Below are positions 8,926 through 17,842 of a DNA stretch of 64,000 nt, piece after piece. The notes beneath the pieces are model-generated. The model was not told where the DNA came from. It did no database searches and saw only the letters and a program-made list of their open reading frames with translations. Numbering within the stretch: the stretch's first letter is position 1; each line of letters starts with the position of its first letter. Origin of the DNA: Shewanella khirikhana (lineage in GTDB: Bacteria; Pseudomonadota; Gammaproteobacteria; Enterobacterales; Shewanellaceae); NCBI RefSeq assembly GCF_003957745.1, contig NZ_CP020373.1:310001-374000 (forward strand). The letters run 5' to 3'. A program made the position numbers and the translations under genes.

Positions 8926-10011
8926 ATGAAGAAGATGCGTTGTCCCGGCTGCGGCCATGATGTGTTTCGTGAGTTTGATTTTCATGGCGAGCAGGTGGAT
9001 GCCTGTCAGCAATGCGGTGGGCTGTGGTTTGAGCACGGTGAGCTGAACAAGGCACTGTCCAGTGCCGATAACGGCGACAGTAACGTGGCGCTGGAGCAGA
9101 GCCTGGGGCGCCACCTGGGCGAGTCGAGCCGTCGCTGCTGCAGCTGCGACACCACCCTTGAGCGTTATCATCTGATGAACGAGTTCGAGATTGAAGTGGA
9201 TGTGTGCCCAAGCTGTAAAGGCGTGTGGCTCGACAAGGCCGAATGCGACAAGGTGGTGCAATCACCCCTGGTGCGTCAGGCGCTGACCGAACTGGATGGC
9301 AAGGTGAGTGTAAAAACCTGGCTGTTTCAGTTTTTGTCGCAAATGCCGGTGGAGTTTAACCTCAAACCCAAGTCCAAACCTGTGGTTACCTGGTGGCTGC
9401 TGGCGTTGAATATGGTGATTTTCGGCATTTACGGCTTCGACTTGTCGATGACCGACCCCATGTTTGAAAACTTTGCCCTGGTGCCGCGGGATGTCCTCCA
9501 CGGCAGCCATGTGTGGACTTTGGTGAGCCACATGTTCCTCCACGGCGACTTTTTGCACCTGGCGGGCAATATGTACTTCCTCTATGTGGTGGGAGACAAC
9601 CTGGAAGATGCCCTGGGTCGGGCGCGCTTTTTGGGGCTGTATCTGGTGTGTGGTCTTGCGGCTGCGGCGGCGCAGATCATCTCCGAGCCTGGCAGCGATA
9701 TCTACATGGTGGGCGCCAGCGGTGCCATCGCCGGTCTGTTCGGTATGTATCTGCTGTGGTTCCGCTACGCGAGCCTGACCTTTATGTTCATCGTCTACCA
9801 AAAGAAGGTATCGCCGCTGGTGTTCTTCGGCATTTGGCTGGCGTTCAATATCTTTGGCTTGTACATGGCGGGTGAGGGCGTGGCCTATTGGGCGCATATC
9901 GGCGGCTTTGTGGCGGGGCTTATCATCGGAAAGCTGATGCAGCAGCAGGTGATGGCCGCCAACCCCATGTTGGCGCTGATGAACTCACCGGAAGTGAGGG
10001 TGAGCCGTTAA
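8926..10011 (+). CDS. Rhomboid-family intramembrane serine protease with two N-terminal zinc ribbons
   Basis: 361 residues in two parts. Residues 1-110 hold two TFIIB-type zinc ribbons: CPGC...CQQCGGLWFEHGE and CCSC...CPSCKGVWLDKAE. Residues about 150-350 are a six-helix rhomboid domain with the oxyanion/fold motif HMFLHGDFLHLAGNMYFL, the catalytic serine in GASGAIAGLFG (near residue 265) and the catalytic histidine in AHIGGFVAG (near 325). Rhomboids cut transmembrane helices of client proteins. The gene is coupled to the membrane protein just upstream, which could be a partner or substrate (inference). Followed by a terminator. Confidence 0.9.
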   Translation: MKKMRCPGCGHDVFREFDFHGEQVDACQQCGGLWFEHGELNKALSSADNGDSNVALEQSLGRHLGESSRRCCSCDTTLERYHLMNEFEIEVDVCPSCKGVWLDKAECDKVVQSPLVRQALTELDGKVSVKTWLFQFLSQMPVEFNLKPKSKPVVTWWLLALNMVIFGIYGFDLSMTDPMFENFALVPRDVLHGSHVWTLVSHMFLHGDFLHLAGNMYFLYVVGDNLEDALGRARFLGLYLVCGLAAAAAQIISEPGSDIYMVGASGAIAGLFGMYLLWFRYASLTFMFIVYQKKVSPLVFFGIWLAFNIFGLYMAGEGVAYWAHIGGFVAGLIIGKLMQQQVMAANPMLALMNSPEVRVSR

Positions 10012-10020
10012 GCTCAATGA

Positions 10021-10045
10021 AAAAGGCGCCCAAGGCGCCTTTTTT
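10021..10045 (+). terminator. Rho-independent terminator after the rhomboid gene
   Basis: AAAAGGCGCC, 3-base loop, GGCGCCTTTT, then further Ts. The gene from the other side ends at 10080, so it may work in both directions. Confidence 0.85.
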
Positions 10046-10079
10046 AATGCTCCTGTTGCCATTTGGGCTGCGCCGGATA

Positions 10080-11396
10080 TTAAAAGCGCCTTGGGTTCAG
10101 CTCCCAGTATTCCCAGCTTTCCAGCCCCTGAGCTTCGGCCAGCGCCATGGCGCGACTGTGCAGGGCCTGGGCTTCGGCTATGGCGCCCATGGCCTTTTTG
10201 GCCTCACTCATTTGTGCCAGCCAGTCGGCGCTTTGCTCGCCTTCTTTCTGTGCCCGCAGCAGCACTTTTTGCGCTTCCTCTGGCTGCTGCTTTTTCAAAT
10301 AGGCTTTGGCCATGGCAACGCATAACTCTGTGTTGGATTCGGGGAAGCGCTTTTGGGCTTCATCGAGGAAGATACCTATTTTATCTTGCTGTTTGGTAAT
10401 GAAAAAATACTTGGCCAGATAGTAGGACTGTAACCATTCGAAGCGAAATCCGGCCCATTGGCTGCGCTTGGCCTCAAAGTGGTTCAACACGTCTTTGTAG
10501 TTATCCATTGGCACCAGCACGTCCAGGTCGGTGTAGTAGGCCGGAGCCAGGTATTCCAGGGCATCCAACAGCGCAGGCATGGCGGTGCTGTAGTGGGTTT
10601 CATCCGGGTAGCGCTTGAACACCACCCCGGAGTGTGGCACTGACTTTTCAATCAACTTAAACAGCGGCTGCACCCCCATACCTTCTTCGTTGGCGACCGA
10701 TAAAAACAGCGGTGGCAGCGACTTGTGCTTTTTGATGTAAGCCGCCATGCGGCCTTTGATGCCGTAATCGTCGTACCAGGCGCTGGGACTCATGGCCAAA
10801 AAGGCGGAGAAGGGCGTGTTGTCGGCCATTAAGGCCTCGAGGGTAAAGAGGCCGCCCAATGAATAGCCCGCGATGGCGTTCTTGCCGCTGGTGCGAAATC
10901 GGCTATTAATCAGCGGCACCAGTTCGTCTTTCAGGTAGGCCATCATGGTTTCGGCGCCACCAAACTCATCACCTTCGCGCTCGGAGGCCCAGGTGGTGGA
11001 TTTGATATAGTCCGCCTGCCCCTGGGTAGCAACGCCCACTACTATCATGGGCGGGATCTTGCCCATGCGGGTGAGGTTATTTACCGCCGCAGAGACATGG
11101 CGAAACTGAAAATCGCCATCGATAACATAGAGCACGGGATAGCGGCGTTCGCTGGCCTGATAGCGCTCGGGCAACGCCACCATAAAGCGCCTGTCTTCGC
11201 CAAAATGGCGTGATGGGGCCTGATAACTGTTGCCGTAGGTCAGTGGCATGGCAATGGCGGCGCTGGCAGAGTTATTGGTTTCGGCAGTTTCGGCTTGGGC
11301 GAAAGTGGCCAGGGGGGCGGCAGTGGTCAGCAGCAGCCCAAGGAGCAAGCTGCGGGGCAGATACTGCCACTTGCCCGGCTGAATTCCTGATGTCAT
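10080..11396 (-). CDS. Secreted alpha/beta-hydrolase (esterase D/IroE-like)
   Basis: 438 residues with a signal peptide (basic MTSGIQPGKWQYLPR, then LLLGLLLTTAAPLATFAQA). Residues about 50-290 form an esterase domain of the enterochelin-esterase/esterase D type, with YPVLYVIDGD, the nucleophile elbow GYSLGG near residue 192 and a likely catalytic His in DETHYS near 285. The C-terminal 120 residues are helical and TPR-like. The substrate is unknown; siderophore or carbohydrate esters are typical for the family. It stands alone, divergent from trxC. Confidence 0.85.
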   Translation of the reverse strand: MTSGIQPGKWQYLPRSLLLGLLLTTAAPLATFAQAETAETNNSASAAIAMPLTYGNSYQAPSRHFGEDRRFMVALPERYQASERRYPVLYVIDGDFQFRHVSAAVNNLTRMGKIPPMIVVGVATQGQADYIKSTTWASEREGDEFGGAETMMAYLKDELVPLINSRFRTSGKNAIAGYSLGGLFTLEALMADNTPFSAFLAMSPSAWYDDYGIKGRMAAYIKKHKSLPPLFLSVANEEGMGVQPLFKLIEKSVPHSGVVFKRYPDETHYSTAMPALLDALEYLAPAYYTDLDVLVPMDNYKDVLNHFEAKRSQWAGFRFEWLQSYYLAKYFFITKQQDKIGIFLDEAQKRFPESNTELCVAMAKAYLKKQQPEEAQKVLLRAQKEGEQSADWLAQMSEAKKAMGAIAEAQALHSRAMALAEAQGLESWEYWELNPRRF

Positions 11397-11551
11397 CTGA
11401 GGTCCTTGTTATTGTAATCATCTTATATCCAGTGTTTTACCCTGCCAGAGTTGGCGTCAAAAGTGAAGGATGCTGGATTTTTCGCCTTGTAATGGCGCTA
11501 CAGCGCCCCCATGTGTGGTTTTATCCAGCCTTTATTTTTGGAGCCATAGCC

Positions 11552-11974
11552 ATGATCCTTGCTTGCCCCCAATGCCACGGCCTTAATCGGGTGCCTGAAG
11601 ACAGACTCAGCGACGCCCCCAGTTGCGGCCGCTGTAAATCGCCCCTGTTTGTTGGTAAGCCGCTTGAGCTGACAGCTGCCAACTTCGACGCCCATGCCGT
11701 TAAATCCGAGTTGCCGCTGGTAGTGGACTTTTGGGCGGCCTGGTGCGGCCCCTGTCAGAGCTTTGCGCCGGTATTTGTCCAGACGGCGGCCGAGTTTGAA
11801 CCCAGGTTCCGCTTTGGCAAATTGGATACCGAAAGTCAGCAGGCGCTGGCGGCCAGGTTTGGGATCCGCTCCATTCCCACTGTGATGGTGATCCAGGGTG
11901 GTAAGGTGCTGGCACAGCAGGCCGGCGCCTTACCCAAGCAGGCATTTACCCAGTGGCTCAAACAATTTGCCTGA
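11552..11974 (+). CDS. trxC: Thioredoxin 2
   Basis: Cytoplasmic, oxidative-stress-linked disulfide reductase of 140 residues (E. coli TrxC 139). The N-terminal zinc-binding part has CPQC and CGRC, and the thioredoxin domain has the active site WCGPC near residue 66 and the cis-proline loop RSIPT. Start ATG 11552 is chosen because it matches the E. coli N-terminus and follows GGAG at about 9 bp; the frame is open upstream to 11210 but that part has no homology. Confidence 0.95.
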   Translation: MILACPQCHGLNRVPEDRLSDAPSCGRCKSPLFVGKPLELTAANFDAHAVKSELPLVVDFWAAWCGPCQSFAPVFVQTAAEFEPRFRFGKLDTESQQALAARFGIRSIPTVMVIQGGKVLAQQAGALPKQAFTQWLKQFA

Positions 11975-12039
11975 TTAATCAGCAGTCTTTACCATCATGC
12001 TCAGGCCCTGTATTTGGACTGGTGGCTTGGAGGTGAAAG

Positions 12040-12915
12040 GTGCTGGACGTACGCTGTGAACCGGAAGGTGAAGTCGAACGGGTGTTTTCCGTTTATGGCT
12101 TTGCCAAGCTTGATGAAGCCACGCAGGAGCTGCTGCGTCAGTCACTTTTTTGCATCGGTTGCGGCGCGCGTGCTTACTTTCGCCGTGCCTCCAGCGACGG
12201 TAAGGCGGCCTGTTTTGGCTCGCTCTACCACGCCGATGATTGCCCCGAATACCGGCCATCGACGGCGCGTAAAGAGGAAGAAGGCGCGGCTGCCGAAGTG
12301 CGGGTAGCCATTGAGCGGGAAGATGGCCTCAGTATCGACTTTGATGCGCCTGTGCGTTTACCACGGCAAAAGAGAGCGGCTGCCCGTGATGAAGGCGTTC
12401 GTGAACCTAAAGCGGATTATCAACCCGCCTCCCGCCAGACAGGCAAAACTGAGCCCCAAACCGCCGATGTGGCACAAGCCGCTGTCTCAGCGCCCAAGCT
12501 GGGGCTGAAGAAAGTGCTGCAAAGTTTGCTGCGCGGCAGTGAACTTGCCAGCTCAGATCTGTGGGTTTATACCGATGAAGTGCACCGCTGGCGGGCAAAA
12601 AACCTGTTTGTGAATTTTGCCGACGCTGAGCCGACCGAAAACGGTGCGCCCCGGATGTATTGGGGCACACTGTCGCACTCAGATAAAGACATGAACTGGC
12701 TTAACCCCAGCGAGAGCCGTGAAACCGGCATCGCCATTTCAGAGAGCCGTGACAGCCTGCTTAAACGCTTCGGCATCAAAGAGCGTCGGGAGTTTGAGGG
12801 CGCCGGTATTATCCTGTTCGGCAAGTGTTTCTATACCAAAGATAAAAAGCGTAAAATTATCAAACCATGGAGCCGGGATCCCAAGTGGATCTTTATTGTT
12901 TGCCCGTCTGATTAA
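12040..12915 (+). CDS. Uncharacterised cysteine-containing protein
   Basis: 291 residues from a GTG start preceded by a good SD (GGAGG, 12029-12033). The N-terminal part has FCIGCGARAYF followed by further Cys and His residues (ACFGSLYHADDC), suggesting a metal or zinc-finger-like site. The middle (about 75-150) is low-complexity and charged; the last 130 residues are a compact region (DLWVYTDEVHRWRAKNLF, ending in WIFIVCPSD). No family recognised. It sits between trxC and mtgA on the same strand, 66 and 36 bp away. Confidence 0.7.
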   Translation: MLDVRCEPEGEVERVFSVYGFAKLDEATQELLRQSLFCIGCGARAYFRRASSDGKAACFGSLYHADDCPEYRPSTARKEEEGAAAEVRVAIEREDGLSIDFDAPVRLPRQKRAAARDEGVREPKADYQPASRQTGKTEPQTADVAQAAVSAPKLGLKKVLQSLLRGSELASSDLWVYTDEVHRWRAKNLFVNFADAEPTENGAPRMYWGTLSHSDKDMNWLNPSESRETGIAISESRDSLLKRFGIKERREFEGAGIILFGKCFYTKDKKRKIIKPWSRDPKWIFIVCPSD

Positions 12916-12951
12916 TGCGACACAAGCGGAAGGTAGAAAGGGAGTTTGCCC

Positions 12952-13710
12952 ATGTCTGGTGATGCGATGAATGGAAGTGATGTCCCTGTGCCCAGCGAGC
13001 CGAAACGATCCTTTTTAAGCCGCATCTGGCGCGGCCTTTGGCGTTGGCTGTTTAAGCTGACTGTAATTTTTGTGCTGCTCAGCGTCGCACTGGTTGCGGC
13101 CGTTACCTTCTTCGACCCGCCCACCTGGGCCTGGCGTATCGACCGCAGCTTGTTTCCACCCAAGGCGGGGATAGAGGTCAGCCACAGCTGGCGGCCGCTG
13201 GAGAATATCTCCCCCAATCTGCAACTGGCGGTGATTGCCTCTGAGGATCAGCGGTTTCCACTGCATTATGGGGTTGATTTTGAAGCGATAAAAATCGCTT
13301 TGGCAGACAGGGAGCCCGGAGAGCGACTGCGCGGCGCCAGCACTCTGACCCAGCAAACAGCCAAGAATCTGTTTTTGTGGTCATCCCGCAGTTTGCTGCG
13401 TAAGAGCCTTGAGGCCTGGTTTGCGCTGCTGCTGGATACCATTGCCGGTAAACGCCGGACGCTGGAGCTTTACCTGAATATTGTGGAGTTTGGCCCCGGC
13501 ATTTATGGCGCCGAGGCTGCCTCGGTGCATTACTTTGGCAAGAGTGCTTCCAGGCTCAGTGTACGTGAAGCGGCGCTGCTGGCGGCGCTGTTGCCAAACC
13601 CTTGGGAATACCGTATCAGTCCGCCCACCGAATATATGTCCGGCCGTGCCGACTGGATTAGCCGCCAGATGGGACAGCTTGGTGCCGCCACCCTGAAGGA
13701 GCTGGATTAG
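12952..13710 (+). CDS. mtgA: Monofunctional biosynthetic peptidoglycan transglycosylase
   Basis: Inner-membrane glycosyltransferase (GT51) that polymerises lipid II into glycan strands. It has 252 residues: a cytoplasmic basic N-terminus, one membrane anchor at about 25-50, then the GT51 domain with motifs IASEDQRFPLHYGVD (catalytic Glu), RGASTLTQQTAKNLFL, RKSLEAWFALLL and EYLNIVEFGPGIYGAEAAS-like LYLNIVEFG. ATG 12952 follows GGAG at 7 bp; the TTG at 12946 is less likely. No transpeptidase domain, as expected. Confidence 0.95.
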   Translation: MSGDAMNGSDVPVPSEPKRSFLSRIWRGLWRWLFKLTVIFVLLSVALVAAVTFFDPPTWAWRIDRSLFPPKAGIEVSHSWRPLENISPNLQLAVIASEDQRFPLHYGVDFEAIKIALADREPGERLRGASTLTQQTAKNLFLWSSRSLLRKSLEAWFALLLDTIAGKRRTLELYLNIVEFGPGIYGAEAASVHYFGKSASRLSVREAALLAALLPNPWEYRISPPTEYMSGRADWISRQMGQLGAATLKELD

Positions 13711-13824
13711 CGGCGAGCTTGCTGCGGTGATTGGGGTTAATGCTTTTGACTGATCTCAGTTAGTTCATGGAACTCTAATTCTTGGCGATGGGTCGAAAGC
13801 CAAAATAATTAACCTGGCCACCCT

Positions 13825-14856
13825 ATGCTGACTTTGAACCTTTTTGAGCGTCGCACTCTGCGTTTCTCGCTGCTTTCAGCGCTGCTTCTTTGCGGCGCTT
13901 CCACCATTGCCCACGCCAGACTTACCGACTTGCCTCCCCCCGAGATAGATACCGTTGAGAGCCGTTATCAGGCAGGTGAATACCAGGCGCTGCTGGGGCT
14001 GATTGATGCCGATGCACCCGCCAATCTGATGGCCTTTCGCTTAAAAAGTTTGATTAAACTCGAGCGTGAAGATGAGGCCGAAGATGAGCTCACAGCCTGG
14101 CTTACCGGCAATGCCATGGCACCGACCTCTGCCAGGGCGCAGGGGCTGAAAATGGCCGGCGATATTTACGCCAATATGGCGATGCGTGCCTCGGTGTTTT
14201 CGGCGCCGGGGCTGGCATCAAAGTCCCTCGAACATTATCAGGGCGCGCAGCAACTTGCCCCCGGGGATATGGAGATTGCCAAGGCATTGTTTGGCTTCTA
14301 CCTTCATGCCCCCGGCATTGTGGGGGGCGATGAAAACAAGGCGCGGGAAGTGGCGTTGAATATCGCTGCTATTTCTCCACTGGAAGGACAGTTGGCTTTA
14401 CTGGATGTTGCCCTTAAGCAGGAGGATAACAAGACCTTCGATGCTCAGCTCGCCGAAGCCCGCAAGGCGTTTCGCACTGACAGGCAGCTGAGCCTGCGCC
14501 ACTCGGTGCGCATGGGTGATGACCATGAAAAGGCGGCGGCTGTGCTCAGTGAAGCCATTGGTTGGGGCAAGCAGCCCGATGAAGATGCCGAATTGGATCC
14601 ACAGCTCAGATACCAGCTGTTAAAACATGCGGTAAAGGGCGGGGTGTATCTGAAGGAAGCGAGCGAAGGCATGGAGCCACTGTTTGCCAACTTGCCGGAT
14701 AAGTACCGTCCCTGGGCTCAGCTTCGTCGGGCGCAGCTGCTGGCACTGATGGGGGATAAGACCTCAGCCCGCACCTGGCTCGACAGCGCCGCGCAGATAG
14801 CGCCCGATGATAAGGCGTTCACCAAAGAAGTCAAAGCGCTGAAAAAGCAGCTGTAA
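13825..14856 (+). CDS. Secreted helical-repeat (TPR-like) protein of unknown function
   Basis: 343 residues with a signal peptide (FSLLSALLLCGASTIAHA). The rest is almost entirely helical with loosely repeated TPR-like units, such as ESRYQAGEYQALLGLIDA near the start and RAQLLALMGDKTSARTWLDSAAQIAPDD near the end. Probably periplasmic. The SD is weak. It is followed by a strong hairpin without a T-run. The next gene is convergent and also encodes a periplasmic protein. No named family. Confidence 0.75.
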   Translation: MLTLNLFERRTLRFSLLSALLLCGASTIAHARLTDLPPPEIDTVESRYQAGEYQALLGLIDADAPANLMAFRLKSLIKLEREDEAEDELTAWLTGNAMAPTSARAQGLKMAGDIYANMAMRASVFSAPGLASKSLEHYQGAQQLAPGDMEIAKALFGFYLHAPGIVGGDENKAREVALNIAAISPLEGQLALLDVALKQEDNKTFDAQLAEARKAFRTDRQLSLRHSVRMGDDHEKAAAVLSEAIGWGKQPDEDAELDPQLRYQLLKHAVKGGVYLKEASEGMEPLFANLPDKYRPWAQLRRAQLLALMGDKTSARTWLDSAAQIAPDDKAFTKEVKALKKQL

Positions 14857-14868
14857 TTGCAGTATGTT

Positions 14869-14903
14869 ACCGCTATTTGGCAGGGGGAATGCCAAATAGC
14901 GGT
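14869..14903. terminator. Strong stem-loop between convergent genes, no T-tract
   Basis: Perfect 14-bp stem: ACCGCTATTTGGCA (14869-14882) pairs with TGCCAAATAGCGGT (14890-14903) around the loop GGGGGAA. It lacks a U-run on either side, so it may be an RNA-stabilising or rho-assisted end rather than a classic intrinsic terminator. Confidence 0.6.
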
Positions 14904-14978
14904 GAGTCTGGCCCAGCCTAGCCCAGCCAAGTCTGAAGCAAGCCGAGCCTGATGCCAGTCGAGTCTGGGTGCATTGTC

Positions 14979-15806
14979 TCAGTGGGAGGCTTTCAGACTG
15001 AGGTGGCGTGCGCGGATATCGGCTTCCAAAAACGCGCCTTCTTCATCACCAAAAAAAGCGCGGTGAAATTTAATGTAGTCTTCCAGCATGGCGTCCTTGG
15101 CAAAGGCCATATCAAGCGCCTCCACCATGGCTTTGCCCTGATTATCCTTGCTGCAGGCAATAAAACCTGCCACCGCAGAAGTTTCACCGGCGATGGGTAT
15201 CGCTTTGAATGCAAAAGGGCTTTGGATTTCATCCAGATACACCCGCACCGAACGGCTGTAATCAACGGTGGCGCTGATGCGCCTGGCGATCAACATATCC
15301 AAAGTGCGCTCGGCAGGCTCGGTGCCACCCCGCACAAAGTAATGTTGCGGCGTGGCGGCAAAGGCACTATCGAGCGCCTCGCCGTAGCTGCGGCCTTTTA
15401 CCAGCCCTATAAGGTTATCGCCCGGCAGGTTGTAATTGGCTGGGGTAAATTCTGCCGGCCAGCTTGTGGCTGTAGCCTGTGCCACTATCAAGCGCAGCGG
15501 CGGATACAGCGTCAGCGGGAAGTGTGTGAAATAGGCTTTGGCTTGCCGCTCCGGGGTCTTGATTTGATTGATAAGGCAGGCCGGCATTTTCTCAAGCATG
15601 CGCCAACTGCGGTTCTGGGGTACCAGCTGATAACTGAAGCGCAGTTGGCCGTCCGCATGTTTTTCAAGTGCATTCAATATATTGGCATTGAGGGTTTCCT
15701 GGCTGAGATGAATATCAATCGGGTGATCGGCAAAGACCAGGATCTGGGTTTGCGCCTGCGACAAGCAGCTTACCAACCACAGAAGGGCAATGCCGAATTT
15801 GGCCAT
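14979..15806 (-). CDS. Periplasmic solute-binding-like protein (SBP family 3 type)
   Basis: 275 residues from ATG 15806; the frame is open upstream, but this start gives a clean signal peptide (MAKFGIALLWLVSCLSQAQ). The fold suggested is a family 3 amino-acid-binding protein: an LVFADHPID start, a CLINQIKTPERQ loop and a second lobe beginning LPGDNLIGLVKGRSYG. No transporter genes are adjacent, so like many Shewanella members it may serve as a sensor domain protein or an orphan. Ligand unknown. Confidence 0.7.
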   Translation of the reverse strand: MAKFGIALLWLVSCLSQAQTQILVFADHPIDIHLSQETLNANILNALEKHADGQLRFSYQLVPQNRSWRMLEKMPACLINQIKTPERQAKAYFTHFPLTLYPPLRLIVAQATATSWPAEFTPANYNLPGDNLIGLVKGRSYGEALDSAFAATPQHYFVRGGTEPAERTLDMLIARRISATVDYSRSVRVYLDEIQSPFAFKAIPIAGETSAVAGFIACSKDNQGKAMVEALDMAFAKDAMLEDYIKFHRAFFGDEEGAFLEADIRARHLSLKASH

Positions 15807-16088
15807 GGTGTTGTCTCTTTGTCGGGCATGTGAAGACAGTTTCGGCCGCAATCTGACAGTGTTTGCGACTCCTAAAGCATAGCCTAACGTCAGCCTCCGC
15901 GTTGGCTCGAACGTACAGTGATTGGCACTGTCGCCCGCAGCATCGCCTGATGACTCTCATACAAATGACTGATAGGCAAAGCCGTTAACTTTGTTTAGTT
16001 TGCCCTTTGCAGTTGCCCTGCCTTAGAAGGATCCTATTCCCATAGGGGCAGCCCATGTCCCGCTCCCTGAGTAAAAGGAATTTACAGC

Positions 16089-16805
16089 ATGAAAAATCGC
16101 ACTCTCATTGCCGCACTGGTTTTGGCCCCCTTGGTCAGCACAGCGGTTTTTGCCAAAGATGATACCTCCTGGCTGACCCCGGAATATCTTGAGAACACCT
16201 TGAAATCCATGATTGCCCAGGGCATGAACCAGCCTGGTTTTGAAGCCGTTGCCGCCTGTGCCGGCATGAGCAAGCAAGAAGCCGGTAAGGCGCTGGAAAA
16301 AGCCTTCAGGGGGTGTTACGACCAATATCTGAAGACCGGTGACGGCACCCAGGTTGAGCAATGTCTGGATAAAGGCCCGCAAACTGCGCTGGGCTTGTCT
16401 GAGCAGGAAATCGACGCCTGTATGGCTAAAAAAGGCTTCATTGTAGAGGAAACAGCCGAAGAACAGCTGGCGTCAGATGTGGAAGCGCTCCGTGAGCAGA
16501 TGATGTCACTGCAATCCAGTATAGATGCGCTCTATGACATGGAAGACAGGAGCGAGGCTGATGATGCGCGCCTTGAGCAATTGCAAGCTCAGTATGACTC
16601 GCTGGGGCAAAGGCTCAATGATGCGGAAAACGGGCTGCACATGGCCGAAATGAGCCCTACTGAGCGCAAGTTGATGGAAATGATGGACAAAATCGGCGAG
16701 CGTGAGCCCACGGCCAGCGAAGAGGCAGAGCTTAGAAAACTTGGCGAACAACTTCGTCAGGAACGCATTGCCGCTGGCAACGATCTGATGAAAGGACTGG
16801 ACTGA
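16089..16805 (+). CDS. Secreted coiled-coil protein of unknown function
   Basis: 238 residues with a signal peptide (MKNRTLIAALVLAPLVSTAVFA). The N-terminal half has four cysteines (AACAGMSK, GCYDQYL, QCLDKG, ACMAKK) that could form two disulfides. The C-terminal half, from about residue 120, is a strongly charged heptad-like coiled coil. AAGGAA precedes the start at a suitable distance. No family recognised; the cysteine spacing and coiled coil suggest a periplasmic structural or chaperone-like role (inference). Confidence 0.75.
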   Translation: MKNRTLIAALVLAPLVSTAVFAKDDTSWLTPEYLENTLKSMIAQGMNQPGFEAVAACAGMSKQEAGKALEKAFRGCYDQYLKTGDGTQVEQCLDKGPQTALGLSEQEIDACMAKKGFIVEETAEEQLASDVEALREQMMSLQSSIDALYDMEDRSEADDARLEQLQAQYDSLGQRLNDAENGLHMAEMSPTERKLMEMMDKIGEREPTASEEAELRKLGEQLRQERIAAGNDLMKGLD

Positions 16806-16933
16806 CAGCGTATGCCAGACCGGGGCGCAGGTTAATCTGACGCCGGATCCCCGCCTGGATAACGGCAGGCTGGACAATCAGTGACCAGTCTGCCAACAAT
16901 GGCTCCAGTATGTATCGCCTTTGGGGGAAGGTT

Positions 16934-17347
16934 ATGGCCAACGACAAGATTAGCGGCAGTTGCCTGTGCGGCGCTGTGACAGTGGCCTTTGATACGCCGG
17001 TGAAGTGGGTTGCTCACTGCCACTGCAGCCAATGTCAGCGCGCCCATGGTGCGGCCTTTGTCACCTGGCTTGGGGTCGATGAGCAGCAGGCTCAGATTGG
17101 CGACCCTGAAGGCATGTTAATCTGGTTTGCCTCTTCCGCCCCTGCCCGGCGGGGCTTTTGTGGCCGCTGTGGCAGCAGCCTCTTTTTCACATCCAGCCGC
17201 TGGCCAGGTGAACTGCACATAGTGCGCGCCTGCCTGCACCAGGCCATCGAAACCGAGCCAATGGCCCATGTGTTTTACGATACCCATGTCGATTGGGTCA
17301 GCATCAACGACACCCTTCCCAAAAAGACGGCGGCAGAAGTGTCATGA
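16934..17347 (+). CDS. GFA-family (glutathione-dependent formaldehyde-activating/CENP-V) zinc protein
   Basis: 137 residues. The GFA fold cysteine pattern is complete: SCLCGAV, HCHCSQCQRAHG, and RRGFCGRCGSSLFF. These proteins bind zinc in a Mss4-like beta fold; most have no proven formaldehyde activity. Start ATG 16934 follows GGGGGAAGG; an upstream ATG at 16910 would place that SD inside the gene. It overlaps the next gene by ATGA, so the two are coupled. Confidence 0.88.
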   Translation: MANDKISGSCLCGAVTVAFDTPVKWVAHCHCSQCQRAHGAAFVTWLGVDEQQAQIGDPEGMLIWFASSAPARRGFCGRCGSSLFFTSSRWPGELHIVRACLHQAIETEPMAHVFYDTHVDWVSINDTLPKKTAAEVS

Positions 17348-17790
17348 CCGAGACCCTCGCCAAGGTGCCTTGCCGCGCCGCCACCCCAGCCGATGTCAGT
17401 GCAATTGCCGCCCTTACTCTGGAGCTTGGCTATCAAACCACTGTGATGGAAACCGGCGTCTGTCTTGCTGCGCTCCTTGCTTCGCAGGACCACGCTATTT
17501 TTGTTGCCGAGTGGCAGGGGCGGGTGGCCGCCTGGCTGGTGGTTGAGCAACGACTCACCCTCGAAACCGGCGTTAAGGCCGAGATCACCGGCCTGGTGGT
17601 GGGGAACCATGCCCGCAGGCAAGGACTGGGGGAAGCCCTGGTCGCTCAGGCCGAGACCTGGGCCCGTCAGCGAGGACTGGAAAGGTTGCTGGTGCGCTCA
17701 GATATCCGCCGCGAAGCATCCCATCGTTTTTATCGCGCCATCGGCTTTGAAGCCAACAAAACCAGCCACGTCTACCTGAAACCGCTGTAA
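17344..17790 (+). CDS. GNAT-family N-acetyltransferase
   Basis: 148 residues, a single GNAT domain. The acetyl-CoA-binding motif is visible as VVGNHARRQGLGEALV, followed by ERLLVRSDIRREASHRFYRAIGFE, the usual motif-B end. ATG 17344 overlaps the stop of the GFA gene (ATGA), which decides the start. Substrate unknown. The amidoligase pair begins about 50 bp downstream, so it may belong to the same transcript. Confidence 0.88.
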   Translation: MTETLAKVPCRAATPADVSAIAALTLELGYQTTVMETGVCLAALLASQDHAIFVAEWQGRVAAWLVVEQRLTLETGVKAEITGLVVGNHARRQGLGEALVAQAETWARQRGLERLLVRSDIRREASHRFYRAIGFEANKTSHVYLKPL

Positions 17791-17842
17791 GCGGCCGCCC
17801 TGTTGCAGGGAAAAGGATCTTGGGCCAGGGGAGGCCAACACC

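Noticed and set aside
8293..9261. 322-codon frame on the minus strand
   Set aside because: Covers the membrane-protein and rhomboid genes in antisense; no SD or domain.
11210..11551. N-terminal extension of TrxC
   Set aside because: Open frame only; the 114 extra residues have no homology and overlap the divergent esterase start. ATG 11552 matches E. coli TrxC.
14952..15833. 293-codon frame on the plus strand
   Set aside because: Antisense to the periplasmic binding-protein gene, which has a signal peptide, start and family features; the plus frame has none.
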